Shown in pieces: positions 1 to 6,838 of a stretch of DNA of 28,687 nt (the first letter of the stretch is position 1; every line of letters begins with the position of its first letter). The notes below the pieces were generated by a model. That model ran no database searches and was not told where the DNA came from. It worked only from the letters and a program-made list of their open reading frames with translations. The stretch is from assembly GCA_016462625.1 (NCBI GenBank), contig JAEMSV010000046.1:1-28687 (forward strand), in the 5' to 3' direction. This DNA is from Solirubrobacteraceae bacterium (lineage in GTDB: Bacteria; Actinomycetota; Thermoleophilia; Solirubrobacterales; Solirubrobacteraceae). The position numbers and the translations under genes are program-made.

Positions 1-20
1 ACTTAATCCGCGCGGCTCGC

Positions 21-26
21 TACTCT
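21..26 (+). promoter_or_regulatory. Candidate -10 element of the riboswitch/M23 transcript
   Basis: The hexamer TACTCT lies just upstream of the first conserved riboswitch bases, so transcription would start near position 32. The flanking bases GCTCGCTACTCTGC are almost identical to those before the cold-shock gene at 18417-18430 (GCTTGCTACTCTGC). The -35 region falls at or beyond the window edge and cannot be judged. Confidence 0.5.
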
Positions 27-31
27 GCCCA

Positions 32-170
32 GGTCGTCATAACGCCGAATCCGGTGCGCTCCGTGCGCACGGGAGCGGGGGACCCAAGTCGTTGGGGCGA
101 ATCGACTCCGCAGTGAGTCGTAGCGCACTACCTCGTGCGCGAGCCCGTCAGCTCACCCCGTAGGCACCGA
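32..170 (+). ncRNA. c-di-AMP riboswitch (ydaO/yuaA type)
   Basis: The untranslated leader of the M23 gene carries the conserved blocks of the ydaO/yuaA family in order: GCCGAATCCGG (44-54), CGGGGGACC (near 76-84), TTGGGGCGAATC (92-103) and CCCGTCAGCTC followed by ACCCCGTAGGC (near 144-165). Between them are small helices such as GTGCGC/GCGCAC (54-59 with 65-70), GACT/AGTC (104-107 with 116-119) and GCGCAC/GTGCGC (123-128 with 135-140). The family binds c-di-AMP, usually lowers expression when the ligand is abundant, and in actinobacteria commonly precedes cell-wall hydrolase genes. That fits the secreted M23 peptidase here. Exact ends and the switching mechanism are inferred; no clear terminator lies between the aptamer and the start codon, so control could act on the ribosome binding site at 178-183. 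Confidence 0.9.
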
Positions 171-186
171 ACGCACTGAGGTGTCG

Positions 187-1041
187 ATGTCGTTGCCGTG
201 CCGTTTTCGCGTGGGTGCGCTCACGCCGCTGGTCCTGCTGTCCACCGCCGTCTCCGCCCATGCCGCCACCGGCGGTGCGACCGCGAGCGCCGAGCCGGCC
301 CTCACGGGGCTGCGCTGCGCCGCGAATTCCGGCGTCGCCGTCGCCGCCGCCGCTGCGGAATGCCCGCGCGGGGCCGTGCTGCGCCTGAACGGAGAGAACC
401 TGCGCTCGGCCAAGACCGTCATCTTCCTCGGCGGCAGCGGCACCCGTGACGACCGCCGCGCGACGGCGACCGAGGCCTCGCCGCACCGGGTCCTCGTCAC
501 CGTCCCCTCCGGTGCGAAGACGGGTCGCATCAAGGTCATCAGCACCGAGGGCGGCGCGTCAGCGCCCGGCCCGAAGATCCGCATCACGGCTTCTCGCCGG
601 ACGACGACGCCGGTCGCGGTCAACGGCGGCGTGTTCCCGGTCGACGGCAAGTACGACTTCGGCACGGAGACGAACACCTTCGGCGGCGGCCGCGGCCACG
701 AGGGCCAGGACATCCTCGCCAAGTGCGGGCTTCCGGTCGTCGCGGCGCTGGCCGGCGAGGTCACGCGCGTCGCCTTCCAGAGCGCGGCGGGCAACTACGT
801 GGTCGTCCAGGCCGCAGACGGCACCAGCCAGGTCTACATGCACCTGCGCGAGGCCTCGGCGCTCAAGCGCGGCGACACGATCGCTGCGGGCGGCCCGGTC
901 GGCGTCGTCGGGCAGACCGGGCGCGCGAGCGCGTGCCACCTGCACTTCGAGCTGTGGACCGCGCCGGGCTGGTACGAGGGCGGCAAGCCGATCGACCCGC
1001 TGCCGTCGCTCAAAGCCTGGGCCGGGACGACCGGCGCCTGA
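187..1041 (+). CDS. Secreted M23 (LytM-type) peptidoglycan endopeptidase with N-terminal IPT/TIG-like domain
   Basis: A predicted zinc endopeptidase that cuts peptidoglycan cross-links outside the membrane. Residues 1-27 form a signal peptide ending in AHA-A. Residues about 38-136 look like an IPT/TIG beta-sandwich (GAVLRLNGENL, VLVTVPSGAKTGRIKV). The LytM domain covers about 145-275 with the HxxxD motif (H171, D175), YMHL (H219) and HLHFE (H251, H253), so the zinc and catalytic set is complete. I chose ATG 187 because GAGGTG ends 3 nt upstream; GTG 181 in the same frame lacks a ribosome binding site. The gene sits directly behind a c-di-AMP riboswitch, which suggests that wall remodelling is tied to turgor or wall-stress signalling. 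It converges on the M28 peptidase gene. Confidence 0.93.
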   Translation: MSLPCRFRVGALTPLVLLSTAVSAHAATGGATASAEPALTGLRCAANSGVAVAAAAAECPRGAVLRLNGENLRSAKTVIFLGGSGTRDDRRATATEASPHRVLVTVPSGAKTGRIKVISTEGGASAPGPKIRITASRRTTTPVAVNGGVFPVDGKYDFGTETNTFGGGRGHEGQDILAKCGLPVVAALAGEVTRVAFQSAAGNYVVVQAADGTSQVYMHLREASALKRGDTIAAGGPVGVVGQTGRASACHLHFELWTAPGWYEGGKPIDPLPSLKAWAGTTGA

Positions 1042-1054
1042 GCGCCGGTCGTCC
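1025..1054 (+). terminator. Terminator-like hairpin with the M23 stop codon in its tetraloop
   Basis: A 13-bp perfect inverted repeat (GGACGACCGGCGC, 1025-1037, with its complement at 1042-1054) closes on the loop CTGA. The loop contains the M23 stop codon TGA (1039-1041). No T-run follows, as is common in high-GC actinobacteria. Confidence 0.7.
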
Positions 1055-1064
1055 GGGTAGGCCC

Positions 1065-1079
1065 CAGCGGTTACCGCTG
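1065..1079 (-). terminator. Small hairpin with the M28 stop codon in its loop
   Basis: CAGCGG (1065-1070) pairs with CCGCTG (1074-1079). The three loop bases are the TAA stop of the minus-strand M28 gene. With the neighbouring 13-bp hairpin it forms the junction between two convergent genes. Confidence 0.45.
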
Positions 1080-2588
1080 CGCGTGCGGTCCGCGGAACTT
1101 CTGCTTGTCCATCTCGCGCCCGTTGCCCTTCTTCGGTGACGGGCGGTCGAACGCGTAGACGGCGGTGGCGTGCGCGGCGCCGTCAGCCAGCTGGTCGAGG
1201 CCGGTCTCGCCGATGTTCGAGATCGTGTCGCAGGCCTGGTGGTAGCACCGGTCCAGGGCCTCGTCGAGCACGCCGCCGAACAGCGACACCTGCTCCGCGG
1301 TCTTCGGCTCCTCGGCTCCGCTGAACAGGCCGCCGGCGGGGACGCCGACGTCGATGAACGGGCCGTAATCGCTGCGGCCGTCGAACGCGGTCGGCTGCGT
1401 GGCCAGGCCGCGCTTGCCGAAGTACGACAGGAACGTCTGCTCGATCTCGCCGCTTGTGCCTGGCCCGGCCGTGCCGGTGTCCGAGCCGTCGCCGTCGTAG
1501 ACGAGGCGCGCCCAGTTCGGCGAGCCGAGCATGTCGAAGTTCAGGTTCAGCCCGATCTTCGCCAGCTCCTCAGGCGCGAGGGTCTCGACGTAGTGCGTCG
1601 ACCCCAGCAGGCCGCTCTCCTCGGCGCCCCAGAACGCGAAGCGCACGGGGTTCGTCGGCTTCGGCCCGCGGGCGAGCTGCTCGGCGATCTCGAGGTCCGC
1701 CGCCGTGCCCGTGCCGTTGTCGTTGATGCCCGGGCCGTCGATGACCGAGTCGAGGTGGGCGCCCACCACGACGGTCTTGCCGGCCTTCTTGGCGTTCTTC
1801 GGTGCGAGGTCGCCGATGACGTTCTGCGTCGGGCGGATCTCGGACAGGGTCTGGGTGACGATGTGCACCTCGGTGCCCGCCGCGTTCAGCTCCTGGCCGC
1901 GTGCGAAGCTCACCGAGACGGCCGGGATGCCGACCGGGTCGCCGAGCGTGCCGGCGAAGAGATCCGTGCGGTCGGGCCCGCCGTTGCCCTGGTTGAACAC
2001 GATCGCGGCGGCCGCGCCCGCGGCCTCGGCGTTCTTGACCTTGTCGCCGAACGGGCAGGTGCCGCGCTGCAGCAGCGCCACGTTCCCCGCGGTGAAGCCC
2101 GCGAAGTCGGCGGCCTCACAGCCTGAGGTCACGGTCGTCGGGTCGGCGATGGACAGGTCGACGCCCTCGACGGGGGCGGTCACGTCTCCGCTGCCGGAGT
2201 AGTCCATGACGTTGTAGTCCTCGCCGACGGTGTACGTCGCCGGGCTGGTGGCGGTCCGTTCGAACGCCGAGGGCCCGGTCTGCTGGTAGAACGGGAAGTC
2301 GAACGTCTGGCGGGTGACCTTCAGGCCGGCGGCCTCGAGCTTCGCCGCGACGTAGTCGGCCGACGCGTTGAATCCGGCCGTGCCGGACGCGCGCGTGCCG
2401 CCGTTGGCCGTCGCGATGGTCTGCAGCGCCTGCAGGTGCTCGGTGATGCCGGGCAGCGTGACGGCTCGGGTGAGCCGGTTGGACGCACCGGTGTCCGGTG
2501 CGGCAGCTGCGGGGCCGGCGAGCGCGAGGCTCAGGCCGGCTGCGGTGGCGGCGCAGGCGCAGACGCGCCCGCGGAGTGAGAGTGCCAC
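1071..2588 (-). CDS. Secreted M28-family aminopeptidase with PA domain
   Basis: A predicted extracellular di-zinc aminopeptidase of 505 residues. Residues 1-30 are a signal peptide (AGPAAAA before PDTG). A protease-associated domain lies at about 135-250 (GNVALLQRGTCPFGDKVKNA). The M28 domain at about 252-480 has all metal-site motifs: AHLDS (H278, D280), IND (D290), GAEESG (E323 general base, E324 ligand), NFDMLGS (D352) and CYHQACD (H450). This resembles Streptomyces-type secreted aminopeptidases. The start is GTG 2588, preceded by a strong GAGGAGGT ribosome binding site. A 6-bp hairpin (2598-2615) overlaps that site. The last 20 residues are charged (KKGNGREMDKQKFRGP). It converges with the M23 gene, so two secreted peptidases sit tail to tail. 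Confidence 0.93.
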   Translation of the reverse strand: MALSLRGRVCACAATAAGLSLALAGPAAAAPDTGASNRLTRAVTLPGITEHLQALQTIATANGGTRASGTAGFNASADYVAAKLEAAGLKVTRQTFDFPFYQQTGPSAFERTATSPATYTVGEDYNVMDYSGSGDVTAPVEGVDLSIADPTTVTSGCEAADFAGFTAGNVALLQRGTCPFGDKVKNAEAAGAAAAIVFNQGNGGPDRTDLFAGTLGDPVGIPAVSVSFARGQELNAAGTEVHIVTQTLSEIRPTQNVIGDLAPKNAKKAGKTVVVGAHLDSVIDGPGINDNGTGTAADLEIAEQLARGPKPTNPVRFAFWGAEESGLLGSTHYVETLAPEELAKIGLNLNFDMLGSPNWARLVYDGDGSDTGTAGPGTSGEIEQTFLSYFGKRGLATQPTAFDGRSDYGPFIDVGVPAGGLFSGAEEPKTAEQVSLFGGVLDEALDRCYHQACDTISNIGETGLDQLADGAAHATAVYAFDRPSPKKGNGREMDKQKFRGPHAQR

Positions 2589-2597
2589 GGAATACCT

Positions 2598-2615
2598 CCT
2601 CGGTTGCTGCCGAGG
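2598..2615 (-). promoter_or_regulatory. Hairpin overlapping the M28 ribosome binding site
   Basis: CCTCGG (2598-2603) and CCGAGG (2610-2615) form a 6-bp stem with a 6-nt loop. On the minus-strand transcript the downstream arm runs into the GAGGAGGT Shine-Dalgarno sequence, so folding could partly mask it. A regulatory role is inference. Confidence 0.4.
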
Positions 2616-2638
2616 GCGTGTACCCGCCCCCGCCCTGC

Positions 2639-2688
2639 GCCGAACGTCACATCGGTCCCCCTATGAGGGCGCCGATGTGACGTTCGGC
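2639..2688 (-). terminator. 17-bp perfect inverted repeat at the end of benE
   Basis: GCCGAACGTCACATCGG (2639-2655) and its exact complement (2672-2688) flank a 16-nt loop that holds the benE TAG stop (2661-2663). The loop can pair further (CCCC with GGGG-like bases). The right arm encodes the last benE residues. It most likely terminates benE before the downstream M28 gene, though it could also act on M28 as an upstream control site. No T-run follows. Confidence 0.65.
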
Positions 2689-3848
2689 TTGGTGGGGCGG
2701 AGGAAGAGTGCGAACGCCAGGCCGGCGATCAGGCCCCAGAATGGCGCGCTGACGCTGAACGCCGTGATGCCCGAGGCGCTGATCACGAGCGTGACGGCCG
2801 CCGCCTCGCGGTGGTCCTCGCCGGCCATCGCATGGGAGAGCGCGGCGGCGAGCGGGCCGAGCAGCGCGATGCCCGCGGCGGCCTCGATCAGCAGCGGGGG
2901 CGCGGCATGGAGGATCGTCGCCGCTGCGCCCGCGGACAGGCCGAGCACGACGTAGGCCGCGGCGGAGCCGATCCCGCCGACCCACCGCCGCTCCCTGTCG
3001 GGGCCGCCCTCGGGGCCGGCCATCAACGCCGCGCTGATCGCCGCGAGGTTGATGGCGAAGACGCCGAACGGCGCGGTCAGCACGGTCGCGCCGCCGGTGC
3101 TGACGAGGATCGGGCGCAGCGGCGGGCGGTAGCCGAAGGTGCCCAGCACCGCCATGCCGGTGATGTTCTGCGACGCCATCGTCACAAGGAAGAGCGGCAG
3201 CCCGAGCCCGACGATCGCCCCGAGGTCGAACGCGGGCGTCGTCCAGGTCGGCTCGGGGATCAGCTGGCTCCCGCCGAGCGAGATCGACTCGGTCAGCGCG
3301 ATGACGACGCCGGTCGTCACGATCGCGCCGGGCACCGCCCACCGCCGGGCGAACCGCAGCAGGACGAGCCACACGACGAGCACCGGCGCGGTCTGCCCCG
3401 GCAGGTCGACCATCGCCTCCGCCGGCTTGATGCAGATCGGGAGCAGGACGCCGGCGAGCATCGCGCTGGCGATCGGCCCGGGAATCGCGGCGATCAGCTC
3501 GGCGAGCCGCGCCGACGCGCCGGTCAGGATGATCAGCAGGCCGCAGACGAGGAAGGCGCCGACCGCCGCCGCGTACCCGCCGTCGACCGCTCCGGTCGAC
3601 AGCAGCAGCGCGGCACCGGGGGTCGACCACGCGATCGCCACGGGCATGCGCGTGCGCAGCGCGAGGTACGTCGCGATGACGCCCATCGCGAGGCAGATCA
3701 CGAGCAGGCCCGACGCGGCATCGGCCTCGCTCGCGCCGACCGCCCGCAGGCCCGTGAGCACGAGCGCGAACGTCCCGGCGAAGCCGACTGTGGCCTGGAC
3801 GACGCCCGCGACCGCTGGCTGCAGCGTGTCCCCGCGTGCGGCGCTCAT
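2661..3848 (-). CDS. benE: BenE-family benzoate/H+ symporter-like membrane transporter
   Basis: A 395-residue polytopic inner-membrane protein with about 11-12 hydrophobic segments. It matches the BenE family in length and in typical segments such as GLRAVGASEADAASGL, PVAIAWSTPGAALL and ASQNITGMAVLGTFGY. The family imports benzoate or related aromatic acids with protons; the actual substrate here is not shown by sequence. Its ATG overlaps the stop of the upstream XRE-cupin gene (ATGA, 3845-3848), so the two are translationally coupled and the regulator probably controls the transporter. Genes of benzoate breakdown are not in this window. Confidence 0.88.
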   Translation of the reverse strand: MSAARGDTLQPAVAGVVQATVGFAGTFALVLTGLRAVGASEADAASGLLVICLAMGVIATYLALRTRMPVAIAWSTPGAALLLSTGAVDGGYAAAVGAFLVCGLLIILTGASARLAELIAAIPGPIASAMLAGVLLPICIKPAEAMVDLPGQTAPVLVVWLVLLRFARRWAVPGAIVTTGVVIALTESISLGGSQLIPEPTWTTPAFDLGAIVGLGLPLFLVTMASQNITGMAVLGTFGYRPPLRPILVSTGGATVLTAPFGVFAINLAAISAALMAGPEGGPDRERRWVGGIGSAAAYVVLGLSAGAAATILHAAPPLLIEAAAGIALLGPLAAALSHAMAGEDHREAAAVTLVISASGITAFSVSAPFWGLIAGLAFALFLRPTKPNVTSAPS

Positions 3849-4408
3849 GCGTAGAGCACCCAGTTCAGTGCGGTCGCCCCGCGCGCGCTCGCGTAGCGGT
3901 GGTCGACGTCGGCGGCGAACCAGACCGCGTCCCCGGCGCGCAGGTGGGCCTCCTCGCCGACCGGGCCGGCCGTGATCCGGCCCTTCGTGCAGATGACGAG
4001 CTCCTGCGTCCCGGGCAGGTGCGGCGTCCCGCGGTGGTCGGCGCCCGCCGGCAGCTGGAGCTCGAACAGCTCGGACCGGCCCGCGCGGCGCTGGGCGTGC
4101 AGAAGCCGGCCGAGCAGCCCGGACTCGGCCTGCATGACTTCGCCGGAGCCCGCCGGGATGACGAGGACGCGCGGCTCCTCGTCGGGCGTGAGCAGCGCGC
4201 TCAGCGGGAGCCCGAGCGCCCGAGCGAGCCGCCAGAGCGTCTCCATGGACGGGTTGCCCTCGCCGCGCTCGATCCGGGCGAGAATCGTCTTCGAGAGGCC
4301 GCTCGCGCGGCTCAGGTCGCCCAGCGAATCTCCGCGCGCGGTGCGCTGCGTGTGGACCGCCCGCCCGACGCGTCGGGCGAGGTCGTCGAGTTCCCCGGTG
4401 TCACTCAT
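3845..4408 (-). CDS. XRE-family regulator with C-terminal cupin sensor domain
   Basis: A 187-residue DNA-binding protein. The Cro/C1-type helix-turn-helix spans about 11-72 (SLGDLSRASGLSKTILARIE). The cupin beta-barrel spans about 112-185 (TPHLPGTQELVICTKGRI, HLRAGDAVWF), and is probably the effector pocket. This XRE-cupin layout is common for small regulators beside transporter genes. It overlaps benE by 4 bases. The 44-bp gap to the divergent gene at 4453 contains two copies of TAGTGGACG 20 bp apart, the first touching its own start codon, which suggests autoregulation. No Shine-Dalgarno sequence is visible upstream. Confidence 0.9.
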   Translation of the reverse strand: MSDTGELDDLARRVGRAVHTQRTARGDSLGDLSRASGLSKTILARIERGEGNPSMETLWRLARALGLPLSALLTPDEEPRVLVIPAGSGEVMQAESGLLGRLLHAQRRAGRSELFELQLPAGADHRGTPHLPGTQELVICTKGRITAGPVGEEAHLRAGDAVWFAADVDHRYASARGATALNWVLYA

Positions 4409-4445
4409 AGTGGACGACTGGCAACTGTAGTGGACGCCGTAGACT
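4408..4445. promoter_or_regulatory. Divergent promoter region with 20-bp-spaced direct repeats
   Basis: TAGTGGACG occurs at 4408-4416 and 4428-4436, two helical turns apart and on the same face, as expected of a dimer operator. For the plus-strand gene, TAGACT (4440-4445) lies 7 nt before ATG 4453, with CTGGCA (4418-4423) as a weak -35 at 16 bp. For the minus strand, TACAGT (4429-4424) is a possible -10. The XRE-cupin protein is the obvious candidate binder; this is inference. Confidence 0.55.
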
Positions 4446-4452
4446 CCCGGGC

Positions 4453-5097
4453 ATGTCTTCGACCCCTCCCCAGGCGCGCAGCGTCAAGATCTCGGACGAC
4501 GAGCGGGGTGGGTGGTCCTCCGATCGGCCGCGCCGCGAGGGTTCCGGCCCGCCACGCGAGAAGGACATCTCGGTCCGCAACCGGGTCCTCGATCCGGGGT
4601 TCCGGCTCCGCTACTCGCCGGGCAGCCTGCTGCTCATCGCCAGCGGCTCGACGGCGCAGGCCGAGGCGTTCGCCGCCCGCGTGCTCGAGGACCGCGGGGC
4701 GCTGCTGTCGCTCGGCAAGGTCCGCACGCTGCTGACCGGCAAGGTCGCCGCCGAGGAGCTCGACGCGAAGGCCGCGCAGCTGCTCGACGCCGCGATCACG
4801 AAGCGCCTGAACGCCGGTGACAGCACGGTCGTCGTGCTGGCCACGGTCGATGCCGACGAGCGCGCGCCGATCATCCGCGCCGCCGCCGAGCTGCGCCGCC
4901 CGCGGCACATCATCCTGCTGGAGGCGCCGAAGGAGGACGTCTCCGACGAGGACCGCATCACGCTCAACGAGCTGCGCACGGCGCTCGACGCCGGCGACCT
5001 GGGCGAAGAGGGAATCCAGACCGCGCTGCGGCTGGGTGGGGCGACGATCGCGGACACCAAGAAGATCGTCTTCCGTCCTCCGCCCGCTGACGACTGA
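4453..5097 (+). CDS. Degenerate P-loop kinase-like protein
   Basis: A 214-residue soluble protein of unknown function. After a charged, probably disordered N-terminus (1-40), the region 57-165 follows the layout of polynucleotide-kinase-like AAA_33 P-loop kinases: an N-terminal strand and loop, then SLGKVRTLLTGK where the family has a substrate-binding SxDxxRxxLxG, then RLNAGDSTVVVLATVDADERAPII where the family has RLxxGxxVVVDATNxxxxxR, and a last strand HIILLEAP. The Walker A loop is lost: the expected GxxGSGKS/T reads ASGSTAQAEAF (residues 64-74), with no lysine. The aspartate of VVDATN reads L. It is therefore unlikely to be an active kinase and may bind RNA, nucleotide or protein. It appears leaderless, and the next gene starts 2 bases after its stop. 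Confidence 0.6.
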   Translation: MSSTPPQARSVKISDDERGGWSSDRPRREGSGPPREKDISVRNRVLDPGFRLRYSPGSLLLIASGSTAQAEAFAARVLEDRGALLSLGKVRTLLTGKVAAEELDAKAAQLLDAAITKRLNAGDSTVVVLATVDADERAPIIRAAAELRRPRHIILLEAPKEDVSDEDRITLNELRTALDAGDLGEEGIQTALRLGGATIADTKKIVFRPPPADD

Positions 5098-5099
5098 CG

Positions 5100-5573
5100 G
5101 TGCTGTCGGACGTCGTCGCGGCCGATCGCCTGACCGGGATCTCCCTGCTCGCGGCAGGCGCCGTTCTGCTCCTCGCCGGCATCCTCGTGGAGGGCCTCGT
5201 CGAGGCGCTCGTGCTGAGCCTCGTCACCGGGAGCCTGATGGCCGTGCTGACTGGGTGGATGTCGTATCACGCGCTGCTCGCCGCCGTGAACACCCGCAAG
5301 GCCGTCCCTGACATGGAGTTCGAGCCTGTTCGGCGGGCGTGGGCCCGGAACGCTGCCGTCGCGCTGGGGCTCCTGGTGGTCCTGGGCGGGGCCGGCGTCC
5401 TCGTTGACGCGCTGCCGCTCGTGTCCGGCATCGTGCTCGGCAACGGCGGCGCGGCCCTGTGGCGGAGCCGTCGCGTCGCGGCCTGGCAGGAGGAGCGCGG
5501 CGTCCGGCTGCTCTACGACGCGCGCCCGTCGTGGTTCGGCCGCCCGGTCTACGCGGCCCCGCCGGCGCGCTGA
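5100..5573 (+). CDS. Small membrane protein of unknown function
   Basis: A 157-residue protein with about four hydrophobic segments: residues 12-30, 32-52, 85-103 and 105-121. A charged cytoplasmic-type loop (NTRKAVPDMEFEPVRRAWAR) joins the two hairpins, and the basic tail contains WRSRRVAAWQEER. I do not recognise the family. The GTG start lies 2 bases after the stop of the kinase-like gene, with no clear ribosome binding site, so the two are probably translated together. Downstream, the thiolase gene converges with a 34-bp gap. Confidence 0.7.
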   Translation: MLSDVVAADRLTGISLLAAGAVLLLAGILVEGLVEALVLSLVTGSLMAVLTGWMSYHALLAAVNTRKAVPDMEFEPVRRAWARNAAVALGLLVVLGGAGVLVDALPLVSGIVLGNGGAALWRSRRVAAWQEERGVRLLYDARPSWFGRPVYAAPPAR

Positions 5574-5600
5574 CGACCTTCGCCGCCAGCGCGCCGAGCA

Positions 5601-5621
5601 AGCGGTCCTAGTTCAGCCGCT
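5601..5621 (-). terminator. Weak hairpin around the thiolase stop codon
   Basis: AGCGG (5601-5605) and CCGCT (5617-5621) pair around an 11-nt loop that contains the minus-strand TAG stop (5608-5610). It is short, and is listed because it repeats the stop-in-loop arrangement seen elsewhere in the window. Confidence 0.3.
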
Positions 5622-6774
5622 GGATGATCGCGGCCTCGCCCTGGCCCTGGGCGACGCACATCGTCTCGAGCCCGAACTCGCCGTCGAGCGTCTCGAGGTC
5701 GTTCAGCAGCGTGGTGAGGATGCGCACGCCGGTCTGGCCGAACGGGTGGCCGAGGGCGATCGCGCCGCCGTGCGGGTTGAGCTTCGCGTAGTCGAAGCCG
5801 ACCTCTTCGGCGATCGGGATCACCTGGGCGGCGAACGCCTCGTTGAGCTCGTAGATGTCAACGTCGGAGATCGACATGCCGGCCCGCTCGAGCGCCTTCT
5901 TGATCGCACCGATGGGGGCGACGCCCATGAGCTCCGGCTCGTTGCCCCATGTCGCGGCGGTGATGAAGCGGGCACGCGGCTTGAGGCCGAGCTCGGCGGC
6001 CTTGTCCTCGCTCATGATCAGCGCCGCGGCGGCGCCGTCGTTGAGCGGGCACGAGTTGCCGGCCGTGACCGTGCCGCCCTCGCGGAACGCGGGCTGCAGC
6101 TGGGAGAGCTTCTCGTAGGTCGACGAGGCGCGGGGGCCGTCGTCCTTGGAGACGACGGTGCCGTCGGCGAGCGTCAGCGGGATGATCTCGCGGTCGAAGA
6201 TCCCGTTCTCCTGGGCGGCGACGGCGCGCTCCTGCGACTGCTGGGCGAACTTGTCCTGGTCCTCGCGCGAGACGTTGTACTTCACGGCCACGTTCTCGGC
6301 GGTCAGGCCCATCGCGATGTACGCGTCGGGCTGGCCCGGCTCCTTGCCCTGGAGCTTCGTGTTCTGGTCGTCGGGGTTCGCGGCCTCCTGCGCGCCGGTG
6401 TACCGCGAGACGAACTCGACGCCGCCGGCGATGTACACGTCACCCTGACCGGCCTGGACCGCGTTCGCCGCGTTGCGCACGGCGTCGAGGCCCGAGGCGC
6501 AGTAGCGCGAGACGGTGATGCCGTTCGTCTCCTGGCCGAGCTTCTCGCTCAGCAGGACGGCGATGCGGGAGATGTTGTTCGCCTGCAGGCCCTGGGGCAG
6601 GCCGCAGCCGGAGATGACCTCCTCGACGCTCTTCGGATCGACGTCCGGGTTGCGCTCGAGGAGCTGATCGATGGTGTAGGCGAGCGTCTCGTCCGGGCGG
6701 AGCGAGGCGAGCGAGCCCTTGAACGCGCGGCCGACCGGGGTCCGGACGGCGTCGACGATCACGGCATTGGGCAT
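5608..6774 (-). CDS. Thiolase (acetyl-CoA acyltransferase)
   Basis: A 388-residue thiolase that cleaves or forms 3-ketoacyl-CoA. The nucleophile lies in SRYCASGLDA (C92), followed by NEAFA (N311), GHPFGQTG (H343) and the C-terminal proton-shuttle cysteine C373. Length and motifs are complete. The usual CxGGGxG signature reads CVAQGQGEA, as in several FadA-like actinobacterial thiolases. The start is ATG 6774 with AAAGGA 6 nt upstream. It lies 64 bp downstream of an SDR gene on the same strand and probably forms its operon, so it may take the last thiolytic step of the pathway encoded upstream. A role in biosynthesis cannot be excluded. Confidence 0.93.
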   Translation of the reverse strand: MPNAVIVDAVRTPVGRAFKGSLASLRPDETLAYTIDQLLERNPDVDPKSVEEVISGCGLPQGLQANNISRIAVLLSEKLGQETNGITVSRYCASGLDAVRNAANAVQAGQGDVYIAGGVEFVSRYTGAQEAANPDDQNTKLQGKEPGQPDAYIAMGLTAENVAVKYNVSREDQDKFAQQSQERAVAAQENGIFDREIIPLTLADGTVVSKDDGPRASSTYEKLSQLQPAFREGGTVTAGNSCPLNDGAAAALIMSEDKAAELGLKPRARFITAATWGNEPELMGVAPIGAIKKALERAGMSISDVDIYELNEAFAAQVIPIAEEVGFDYAKLNPHGGAIALGHPFGQTGVRILTTLLNDLETLDGEFGLETMCVAQGQGEAAIIQRLN

Positions 6775-6838
6775 TCGTGTTCCTTTCAGGCGTGCTGGCG
6801 GTCTGGGTCCAGCGCGGGGAACAGTGTGGCAGGGAAGA

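Noticed and set aside
2639..2688. The 17-bp inverted repeat as an insertion-sequence end or attachment site
   Set aside because: No transposase or integrase and no target duplication are present, and the position at the benE stop fits a terminator better.
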